IMG/VR virus record: IMGVR_UViG_3300020446_001785
Location: 1 to 46,713 of that record
Source: a virus
Length of the DNA: 46,713 nt
Strand: one strand, 5' to 3'
Shown: positions 29,154-35,721 of the stretch, piece after piece
Layout: the number at the start of each line of letters is the position of its first letter
Position numbering within the stretch: position 1 is the stretch's first letter
Position numbers and translations under genes: made by a program
Notes under the pieces: generated by a model
What the model was told of the DNA's origin: nothing
Databases searched by the model: none
Seen by the model: the letters and a program-made list of their open reading frames with translations, nothing else

Positions 29154-29591
29154 ATGTCAATACATCAAGAATTTTGTAAAATAGATTTAGCAAAAACAGA
29201 TTATAAAATACAAAGCTATGCAAAATTACTTAGTGAAGAAGAAATAGATTCAAAATATATACAAAATATATATAAACAATATTGTAATTACAAAAAGTTT
29301 ACAAGTGTGATGCCATTATTTGATGTAGAATTTTTTGATAATGATATTATAGGATATTTTTTCGATGGAAAAATGGAAGCCTTTAGTATGATAGGTTTAT
29401 ATGATTCAGAAAATGCTGAATGTTATCAATTTGCATGGACCTATCATAAACCTGAATTAGAATTAGGAATCGAAAGTCTGAAGCATGAATGTGCATACTA
29501 TAAAAATTTAGGATATAAAAATTATTTTTTAGGTCCACCTGCCAATTATAAAAAAGCTATAGACGGATATGAAGTTTGTGGTCCTTTATAA
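29154..29591 (+). CDS. GNAT-fold protein resembling arginyl-tRNA-protein transferase C-terminus
   Basis: 145 residues. The second half (AWTYHKPELELGIESLKHE, then YYKNLGYKNYFLGP and NYKKAIDGYEVCGP) follows the pattern of the GNAT-like C-terminal domain of arginyltransferases (a LG..SL..E....k.lGy.yyyLG core then a YK motif). It lacks the N-terminal Cys-containing domain of true ATE enzymes. It may transfer an acyl or aminoacyl group to a phage-made product. It follows the rSAM gene by 11 bases with a GAGA-type site, and its stop abuts the stop of the minus-strand operon with no spacer. The GNAT fold is moderately supported; donor and acceptor are unknown. Confidence 0.6.
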   Translation: MSIHQEFCKIDLAKTDYKIQSYAKLLSEEEIDSKYIQNIYKQYCNYKKFTSVMPLFDVEFFDNDIIGYFFDGKMEAFSMIGLYDSENAECYQFAWTYHKPELELGIESLKHECAYYKNLGYKNYFLGPPANYKKAIDGYEVCGPL

Positions 29592-30095
29592 TTAACGTTC
29601 AACTACTTCACGATAATACTGATCAGACCAATTTTTATAATAATCTTTTTTGTAAAGAATTTTTCTTGCTTTGTTAAGTTTTTCCATTTCTTGTAAAAGT
29701 ATCAAAGCATAAGTTCCTTGATTTAGTTTATAGTCTAAGACTTTTTCTACCACATCTGGGTGATCTTCAAGTGCTATGAATCCTCTTTCTGTCAAAAATT
29801 TACTAGATGCAATCTCTACAGCATTGGTTAAATCATCACCTGAAATTAATTCTGGTTTACAGCCTAATACAATTACTTCTTTTCCTTTTGGCCAATGATA
29901 ACTGTAATTTTCTAATTCTGCTAAAAAGTATTCTTTCATAGTTAACCTAGATGCGTGTCTATTATCAAGTTCTTGTATTAGAATTTTATTGTTTACTAAT
30001 GCTTCTTTAGCAAAAGGACATGCAGGTAGGTTGTTAAACTCTGGCAGGTTAATGCTTAATCTATTAACAATCCATTCATTTATCTTAGATTCCAT
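29592..30095 (-). CDS. Unknown protein with CPFA motif (DUF1415-like), 167 aa
   Basis: Last gene of the three-gene minus-strand operon. I prefer ATG 30095 to an upstream GTG at 30110; it overlaps the preceding gene by 11 bases. The LPACPFAKEAL motif (residues 23-33), a central EVIVLGCKPELIS strand and a GFIALEDHPDVVEKV stretch recall the DUF1415 family, which also has a CPFA motif and no established function. The C-terminus is a charged helix with many Lys and Tyr (KARKILYKKDYYKNW). No membrane segment is seen. Coupling to the amidinotransferase suggests an accessory role on its substrate or product. The DUF resemblance is from memory and weak. Confidence 0.6.
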   Translation of the reverse strand: MESKINEWIVNRLSINLPEFNNLPACPFAKEALVNNKILIQELDNRHASRLTMKEYFLAELENYSYHWPKGKEVIVLGCKPELISGDDLTNAVEIASSKFLTERGFIALEDHPDVVEKVLDYKLNQGTYALILLQEMEKLNKARKILYKKDYYKNWSDQYYREVVER

Positions 30096-31296
30096 AGTCA
30101 ACTTGATCACCGTTACGTTTTATATCTAACGTAAGGCAATGCCAGCCACCGTCCCAAAAAAATCTATGTCTTAACGGACAAATTATAGGTTCAATTTGAT
30201 ACTTACGCAGATTTTCAAGTAAATGCGGATTTTCCGTGTTTACTACTACATGTTTACTATCAATTACTAAACAATTGACATCAAATATAGTTTCTTCTAC
30301 GTAACCTGTCCAGTTAGATATAAAACTTTCGACAAAATATGTAAATTCATCATTAGATTCTTCTTCAGGTACCCACCATTTTCCTTGATTTTTATGTTTT
30401 AGATCTTTCCAATGTTGTACTTTACCCCAATTAGGATCATCAAACCAGATGATATCCCAGCCTTCAAACAAATGTTTGTGCGGTTCTAAATCTTTGCTTG
30501 CAACCACTAGTCCTGGTTTTATCACACTAAACACAGAATCATTATGTCCGCCTATGGATAATTTTTTATAATTAAATTGTGGATATTGTTTTTCTAAAAA
30601 GTCTTCAACTACACTTGGCACCTGCCAAGTATCCACTAAACAAGTTTTTCCAATCCTTGTTAAATTAGGACTGCAAAAAGAAGATAGCATATAACCTTCA
30701 TCATTTTTATATTTTTCAATATTATCTTGTGTTGCTTCTATGTTATTTTTTCCAAGAAAGTTTTTTAAACTTCTGTCACTTCTAGCAAATTTAAATTTTC
30801 CGTCTTTAATATCACAGTCTATATTTTCTATTCCAAACCATTCAACATACTGAGGAAGCATCTTTCTTGTTGCAAATGTCCATGGATCCGTAGCTAAAAG
30901 TGTATTTCCCATCACTATACAATCGTCTCTCGGTTGCAGAGGCGGATTAGGTATTAAACTAGGACTTACACCAGTATTCCAAAAATTGTCCTCATTCTTT
31001 TCTTTATCATCGCCCACATTTTTTTTGTAGCCAATTTCGCCGTTTACGTTTACGTAATCTAAAATACTATTTTTGTAACCTAGTTTTTTGACATCAGGTT
31101 TGTATACTTTAATATTATGACTTTGCATAGTTTTTATAAAGTATTCTAAATCTTCATTTGTGTCATCTATTATTTTTTTTAAAGCGTCCCTAGCTTTGAT
31201 ATTTTTTACATCATTGAAAAAATCACTATCGTAACATGCGCCTACTACAAGTTCTTGTAGTGGCTGAAATTCGTCCCAACTGTTTATTCTATTCAT
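30085..31296 (-). CDS. Amidinotransferase-family enzyme (glycine amidinotransferase-like)
   Basis: 403 residues. The opening WDEFQPLQELVVG is the usual start of the amidinotransferase/arginine deiminase superfamily. RDDCIVMGN (about 123-131), IGGHNDSVFSVIKPGLVVAS (His251, Asp253) and GGWHCLTLDIKR (Cys387) match the catalytic His and Cys regions of arginine:glycine amidinotransferase. At the aligned position of its catalytic Asp (ADFIRAG) this protein has an Asn (N211 in PNLTRIG), judged by eye. In the family, Cys attacks the arginine guanidino carbon and passes the amidino group to an amine. It could thus make a guanidino-bearing intermediate. Length is family-typical. It overlaps both neighbours, so it is part of a minus-strand operon. 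Confidence 0.82.
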   Translation of the reverse strand: MNRINSWDEFQPLQELVVGACYDSDFFNDVKNIKARDALKKIIDDTNEDLEYFIKTMQSHNIKVYKPDVKKLGYKNSILDYVNVNGEIGYKKNVGDDKEKNEDNFWNTGVSPSLIPNPPLQPRDDCIVMGNTLLATDPWTFATRKMLPQYVEWFGIENIDCDIKDGKFKFARSDRSLKNFLGKNNIEATQDNIEKYKNDEGYMLSSFCSPNLTRIGKTCLVDTWQVPSVVEDFLEKQYPQFNYKKLSIGGHNDSVFSVIKPGLVVASKDLEPHKHLFEGWDIIWFDDPNWGKVQHWKDLKHKNQGKWWVPEEESNDEFTYFVESFISNWTGYVEETIFDVNCLVIDSKHVVVNTENPHLLENLRKYQIEPIICPLRHRFFWDGGWHCLTLDIKRNGDQVDYGI

Positions 31297-31618
31297 CTGG
31301 ATAATCCCTATATAAAAAGTGCTGTATTGTGTTTACATCCACTAAATGATTAAATCCTACATGTTCATCTTCAATATTTTCTTCGTTACTTATTACACTA
31401 GACATAGCATCATCTAATTGTTGCATATTTTGAAAATGCATATCAATTCTAAATTCAGGCATATTCATAGATCTAAAACCTAATTTCATGCGGGATAACC
31501 TGTAGCTTTCTATTCTTCCCAAATCTACCATTTTATCTAGGAATTTTTTCATACGTATAGCAAAGGTCTTAGCATTAGTATCAAGTGTGTGATCTGCATA
31601 AATGGTGTATATATCCAT
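31289..31618 (-). CDS. Small alpha/beta protein (DUF6614-like), 109 aa
   Basis: First gene of the minus-strand operon, overlapping the amidinotransferase gene by eight bases. The pattern (start YTIYADH, helix to KMVDLGRIESYRLSRMKLGF, strand PEFRIDMHF, helix QQLDDAMSSV, end FLYRDYPDE) matches small ferredoxin-like dimeric alpha/beta proteins. From memory it resembles DUF6614 (RLTRRKLGF, YRDFPD). Function of that family is not established to my knowledge. An AATAAATA octamer lies 32 bases upstream. It may be a small partner of the amidinotransferase. Confidence 0.65.
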   Translation of the reverse strand: MDIYTIYADHTLDTNAKTFAIRMKKFLDKMVDLGRIESYRLSRMKLGFRSMNMPEFRIDMHFQNMQQLDDAMSSVISNEENIEDEHVGFNHLVDVNTIQHFLYRDYPDE

Positions 31619-31650
31619 ATGTTTTTTTAACCGTGGAGTGTATTGGTAAA

Positions 31651-31658
31651 TATTTATT
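31651..31658 (-). promoter_or_regulatory. Putative late-type promoter octamer for the minus-strand operon
   Basis: Read on the minus strand the sequence is AATAAATA, with 32 bases to ATG 31618. It sits in the 57-base divergent gap and overlaps a 10-base palindrome, TAAATATTTA. Confidence 0.4.
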
Positions 31659-31675
31659 GTTAATAATTGGAGTAA

Positions 31676-32695
31676 ATGTTAAACATGGCTTGGGATTCAG
31701 TGTCTTTATTGAGAACACACAAAACGAAAATAGTAAAACAAGTTATGGCAGGAATGTCAAATATATCCCCTGATATACCAGGTGAAAAATGTAGCAGAGA
31801 TTTAAATTATATTTTAACAGCTATTGCAGATTGTTTAGAATCCAATAATCAAAAATCATTAATGTATGTAATAAAAAATTATTTTAGAGGTGGAAAATTA
31901 CGTCTACAAAGCGTTGATTTAGAAATACAAGCATATGGTATTACAGAAAATATAATTCATAATTTATTTGATAGATACAAGATAGATACTTTATATAAAC
32001 AAAAAGTAACAGATTGTTTTGATGTGATCAAAGAAAATTTTAAAAATGGTTACACTGATACTACTTATCCTGATAATAATTGGACACAGATGTTAGAAGC
32101 TAAAAAGCAGTGTGCCACATGGAGTGATAAAAAAGTCGATAAAGAATATATAGATAGTATACTAGATGATATACATAAACACTGTAATAGTAAACAAAAT
32201 AAAGTGCCTTATGAAATAAAAGTAATGGATTGGTCTAATCCCGAACTGCGTGATTTGCTTTTCCGCCATGCTCGCGACGAAGAAACTCCTGAAGGTAAAA
32301 TTAATACACATTTTAATACGCAAGTGCTGGCTCCTTATGTGCTTTTATTTTTTGAAAGAGATGACGAAACATATGAGAGAGATGTGCTACATAAAATTTC
32401 TAATTTAGAAATAGGTTTATCTCTACAAATAGCAGCTCTTAGTGCAGTATCTAAAGGCTTGAGCATAGGTTTTTGTAAATGTTTTAATGATAAAGATAGA
32501 AATGAATTCCACAAAAAATTTAATGTCCATAGTTCTCCTAGTGTTGTTCTCGGAATTGGATATTATAAAGAATCAGACACACAAATTAATCCATATACAA
32601 ATGTAGAGTACACATCATCAATTAGCACATCAGATCTTGACAAAGAACAGTGGCACATTAAACCAGCAATGAAAGATTATATTACATATGTATAG
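31676..32695 (+). CDS. Nitroreductase-like protein with N-terminal virion-type domain
   Basis: 339 residues. Residues about 32-100 (KCSRDLNYILTAIADCLES, YVIKNYFRGGKL) resemble a 'C.RD..yI.dAi..DL..g.n' module that recurs in structural proteins of T4-like marine phages. From about 147 the pattern changes to a nitroreductase-like fold: WSDKKVDKEYIDSIL, PYEIKVMDW, the helix LEIGLSLQIAALSAVSKGLSIGFCKCF, and VVLGIGYY. In that family FMN binds at a dimer interface and NAD(P)H-dependent reduction or dehydrogenation follows; the usual Ser-Arg at the FMN site is not obvious. A GGAG site (31669-31672) is three bases before ATG 31676; ATG 31685 is an equally plausible start. It overlaps the next rSAM gene by eight bases. 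Confidence 0.6.
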   Translation: MLNMAWDSVSLLRTHKTKIVKQVMAGMSNISPDIPGEKCSRDLNYILTAIADCLESNNQKSLMYVIKNYFRGGKLRLQSVDLEIQAYGITENIIHNLFDRYKIDTLYKQKVTDCFDVIKENFKNGYTDTTYPDNNWTQMLEAKKQCATWSDKKVDKEYIDSILDDIHKHCNSKQNKVPYEIKVMDWSNPELRDLLFRHARDEETPEGKINTHFNTQVLAPYVLLFFERDDETYERDVLHKISNLEIGLSLQIAALSAVSKGLSIGFCKCFNDKDRNEFHKKFNVHSSPSVVLGIGYYKESDTQINPYTNVEYTSSISTSDLDKEQWHIKPAMKDYITYV

Positions 32696-33776
32696 ATATG
32701 AAGACATTCGTGTTATTCATTTAGAAAACACACAAAATTGTCAAGCAAATTGTCCTATGTGTGACCGGAACATGAACGGAAAGGGCATAAATCCTCATAT
32801 TGATTTGAGTGAACTCAGTGTCGATGATTGCAAACGTATATTTGAACCTAGTTTTATAAAACAACTACACACTATGTATATGTGCGGTAATCTAGGAGAT
32901 CCTATTGTAGCAAAAGATACTTTAGAAATATTCCGTTACTTTAGAGACTGTAATGAAGACATATGGCTTGGTATGAATACCAATGCTGGTGCCAAAAAGG
33001 CAGAATGGTGGAAAGAACTTGCAAAAGTATTTGGCAAAAAAGGTAGTGTCATTTTTAGTGTTGATGGTCTTAAAGATACAAATCACATTTATAGGCAAGG
33101 TGTAAACTGGAATGCAGTTGAAAGAAGCATGAAAGCATTTATATCTGCCGGAGGCAGAGCACGTTGGGACTTCTTAATATTTGAACACAACGAGCATCAA
33201 GTTGAAGAAGCTAGAGCTCTAGCAAGTTCTTGGGGTGTTGAAAGATTTACAATAAAAAAATCTGCAAGATTTGTTACAAAAGATATGCAGAAAAAACAAG
33301 AACACCAAGCAGTAAGTAAAAAAGGTTCCAATACTGCAAAAATTAAAGAAACAAAAGAAAAAAAATATCAAAATAAAGAATTAAATAAATTTACAAAGAA
33401 TGCAACTAAAAAATTTGGAGATATTAATAGTTATTATGACCTTGCTGAAATAAGTTGTAAATCAAAAAGAGATAACGAACTTTTTATTTCAGCTGAAGGT
33501 TTAGCACTACCATGTTGTTGGACAGCCGGACGTATGTATAAGTGGTGGCATGAAGATCCTAAGATTGAACAAATTTGGAATTTTATAGATGCTGTAGGCG
33601 GTAAAGATGCAATTAGTGCTAAGAAACACGGGCTACGCACAGTTTTCAAAACTGGTATATTTGATAACATAGCATCTAGTTGGGGTAAGTCAAGTTGTTC
33701 AGATGGCAAATTAAAAGTATGTAGTATGAAGTGCGGCAAAGAGTTTGATCCGTTTACAGCACAGTTTAGTAAATAA
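32688..33776 (+). CDS. Radical SAM enzyme with C-terminal SPASM-like domain (GxxxDP variant)
   Basis: 362 residues. NCQANCPMC gives C18-x3-C22-x2-C25 for the SAM cluster. Where GGEP is expected there is CGNLGDP (66-72). A TNAG strand and FSVDGLKDTNHIYR complete the core. The C-terminal part has C257, CCW at 276-278, C337, C345 and C349, a SPASM-like auxiliary cluster set. Residues 198-242 are an unusual Lys/Gln-rich polar insertion between core and SPASM region. Related closely to the next gene (same FSVDGL/FSIDGL and DTNH motifs). Coupled by an eight-base overlap to the nitroreductase-like gene. Enzyme class is firm, substrate unknown; a peptide substrate would be family-typical. Confidence 0.88.
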   Translation: MYRYEDIRVIHLENTQNCQANCPMCDRNMNGKGINPHIDLSELSVDDCKRIFEPSFIKQLHTMYMCGNLGDPIVAKDTLEIFRYFRDCNEDIWLGMNTNAGAKKAEWWKELAKVFGKKGSVIFSVDGLKDTNHIYRQGVNWNAVERSMKAFISAGGRARWDFLIFEHNEHQVEEARALASSWGVERFTIKKSARFVTKDMQKKQEHQAVSKKGSNTAKIKETKEKKYQNKELNKFTKNATKKFGDINSYYDLAEISCKSKRDNELFISAEGLALPCCWTAGRMYKWWHEDPKIEQIWNFIDAVGGKDAISAKKHGLRTVFKTGIFDNIASSWGKSSCSDGKLKVCSMKCGKEFDPFTAQFSK

Positions 33777-33779
33777 ATA
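33772..33779 (+). promoter_or_regulatory. Putative late-type promoter octamer near the start codon
   Basis: AATAAATA overlaps the stop of the previous gene and lies seven bases before ATG 33787. No Shine-Dalgarno sequence fits between. Confidence 0.4.
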
Positions 33780-33786
33780 ATTCATA

Positions 33787-34848
33787 ATGCATTACTTAGC
33801 TAAACCGTTAACAATACAATTAGAAATAAGTTCCAACTGTAATTTGTGTTGCACAGGTTGTTGTCGTGTAGATAATGATACATATGACATTAAACCTAAT
33901 GAATACATTCCAAAAAATAAATTTTTAGATATAGATAAGTTTAAGTCTGTATTAGATGATCCAATGGGCACCCATTTTAAGAAAGTAGAATTTTGTGGAA
34001 CAATAGATGATCCTTTAATGCACCCTAAATTTTTAAATTATTTAGAATTGTTAAACGAAAAACAAATATCATGTCAAGTTCATACAAATGCAAGTCTTAG
34101 AACACCAGATTACTGGAAAGAAATAGCCTATCTAACAAAAAAGAATCCACATTCCATGGTAAAATTTAGTATTGACGGATTACATGATACAAATCATTTA
34201 TATAGAAGAGGATCTAATTGGGAAAAAATAATGGAAAACGCTCAAGCATTTATAGATGCTGGAGGTCGAGCATGGTGGCAATACATTGTTTTTGATTGGA
34301 ATAAACATCAAGTAGCTCTTGCTAGAAAACTAGCAAGAAAGATGGGATTCGATGCCTTTAAGTACAGGCATGACAGATCCTGGTCACCTAGTTCTGAGGA
34401 AGCAAAAAAAATATTTGAAACAACGTCTCCCAAAAAATATACTAAATTAAAACATTATTGGCGAGCAAGGGCAGAAAAAGTTAATCCTATAGCAAATTTA
34501 GAAATAAATTGTTTCGCACAAGAAGAAAAATATTATTTTATAGGTCATAATGGAGAAGTTTGGCCATGTTGTTTTTTAATGAATGCTAATTGGTCTCCTT
34601 TAGTACATGCACCACAATATAGACAAAGATTCATAGATAATTACGGAAAAAACTGGAATAATATTTATTATAGAACTTTTAGTGAAATATTAAACTCAGA
34701 TTTTTATTCTGCAGATTTAGTAGACAGTTGGAAAAGTAGAGAACATGGAGTAAAATGTAAAGATAGATTAATACGTTGTACCGAAACTTGCAGTGTTAAA
34801 AAGAGAAATGCAAATCCTATAGGAAATCATGAAACATTAACGTTTTAA
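33787..34848 (+). CDS. Radical SAM enzyme with C-terminal SPASM-like domain (second GxxxDP variant)
   Basis: 353 residues. SSNCNLCCTGCC gives C18-x3-C22-x2-C25 with two additional neighbouring Cys (21, 26). CGTIDDP (70-76) replaces the GGEP motif, as in the preceding gene. FSIDGLHDTNHLYRRGSNW and FDWNKHQV parallel FSVDGLKDTNHIYRQGVNW and FEHNEHQV there, so these are tandem paralogues. The Lys-rich insertion of the paralogue is absent. C-terminal Cys at 242, 261, 262 and a final C...C...C set (KCKDRLIRCTETC) suggest auxiliary clusters. Its stop overlaps the end of the minus-strand PLP-enzyme gene by 12 bases (convergent). Confidence 0.88.
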   Translation: MHYLAKPLTIQLEISSNCNLCCTGCCRVDNDTYDIKPNEYIPKNKFLDIDKFKSVLDDPMGTHFKKVEFCGTIDDPLMHPKFLNYLELLNEKQISCQVHTNASLRTPDYWKEIAYLTKKNPHSMVKFSIDGLHDTNHLYRRGSNWEKIMENAQAFIDAGGRAWWQYIVFDWNKHQVALARKLARKMGFDAFKYRHDRSWSPSSEEAKKIFETTSPKKYTKLKHYWRARAEKVNPIANLEINCFAQEEKYYFIGHNGEVWPCCFLMNANWSPLVHAPQYRQRFIDNYGKNWNNIYYRTFSEILNSDFYSADLVDSWKSREHGVKCKDRLIRCTETCSVKKRNANPIGNHETLTF

Positions 34849-35682
34849 AGCCCGCAATAAAGGACGCACTCCTACTGGTTTTCCTTGTTTTGTTTTAGCT
34901 AAATGTATTGCTTTTGTTGCAAGCAAATCAAAATCTTTTATAACTTTTTGATATTCACTATCATATTTTTTCCAAAAGTATTCAGTGCCAAAATTATCTA
35001 TAAAATTTATCCCCATACTTACTAATGCTTGACTATTCATGTTGAAATCGTTCATAATTGTAACAGCACCAGTAGGTTTATTTCGTGAAAATCTAACTCC
35101 TATTCTGTTTCCGCCCATTCCGCCTTTGCTTAAACTAACTCCAAAAGTTTCAACAGCAGGGTGATCAAAATTAAATTCTATGTCTCTAATACAGCTAATC
35201 CAAGCTCCGTCAATATGCACAGGTATTTTTAAGCTATTACATTTATCTAAAATATCATTCATCGAAGGATGTATATCGCCGAAATATGGAAAGGGCATAC
35301 TAATTAATAATTCCTTTGATTTTTGTAGATTATTTAAATTACTATATACTAGCTGATTATTTAATCTCCAATGATACTTGTAATCGTTTTCAAATATTTG
35401 TAAGTCACCGCATCTTTGATATAAATCGTCTATGTATTGTGTACAACCGTTTATAATATCTAATCTGTCAAATGCTTCTATGCCTTTAAATTTGCTTAAA
35501 GTGTGATTTTTAAGCCAATTAACAAATTTATTTTTAAAAATTTCATCTAAATTACTTGTGTGTACAGGATTTTTTTGATAGAAATTATCATAAAATTTGT
35601 TGATATCATTATCATACATAGGTTGCGGTCTAGTATGTTGCAACCATTCTTTTGTGTACTTTCTATCTGTACTGTCTCTCAT
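34837..35682 (-). CDS. Short PLP-dependent aminotransferase-like protein (fold type I)
   Basis: 281 residues from ATG 35682 (290 if the upstream ATG 35709 is used). VHIDGAW carries the Asp (D158) that contacts the PLP ring nitrogen, and SLSKGGMGGNRIGVRF carries the Schiff-base Lys (K186) and phosphate-binding Arg, as in class I aminotransferases. The upstream MPFPYFGDIHPSM stretch fits the substrate loop. At 281 residues it is about 100 short of the usual 370-420, and little follows the PLP-Lys region, so the small C-terminal domain is reduced. I chose ATG 35682 because a late-type octamer sits exactly five bases upstream. It is antisense to neighbouring rSAM genes and could aminate a keto-sugar or keto-acid intermediate. 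Confidence 0.75.
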   Translation of the reverse strand: MRDSTDRKYTKEWLQHTRPQPMYDNDINKFYDNFYQKNPVHTSNLDEIFKNKFVNWLKNHTLSKFKGIEAFDRLDIINGCTQYIDDLYQRCGDLQIFENDYKYHWRLNNQLVYSNLNNLQKSKELLISMPFPYFGDIHPSMNDILDKCNSLKIPVHIDGAWISCIRDIEFNFDHPAVETFGVSLSKGGMGGNRIGVRFSRNKPTGAVTIMNDFNMNSQALVSMGINFIDNFGTEYFWKKYDSEYQKVIKDFDLLATKAIHLAKTKQGKPVGVRPLLRALKR

Positions 35683-35687
35683 GATAA

Positions 35688-35695
35688 TATTTATT
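35688..35695 (-). promoter_or_regulatory. Putative late-type promoter octamer, 5 bases before ATG
   Basis: Minus-strand AATAAATA followed by TTATC and then ATG 35682. If it acts as a T4-type late promoter, transcription would start at or next to the start codon. Confidence 0.4.
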
Positions 35696-35708
35696 GGTAA
35701 AATACGCA

Positions 35709-35716
35709 TATAAATA
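35709..35716 (+). promoter_or_regulatory. Exact T4 late promoter octamer, 5 bases before ATG
   Basis: TATAAATA, an exact match to the T4 late consensus, is followed by CAATA and then ATG 35722. It heads the tandem array of six twitch-type rSAM genes. No Shine-Dalgarno sequence is present. Confidence 0.6.
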
Positions 35717-35721
35717 CAATA

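Noticed and set aside
31640-31660. Palindromic TAAATATTTA as an operator or terminator
   Set aside because: Too short and AT-only; better explained as part of the late-type octamer region, and no T-tract follows a stem.
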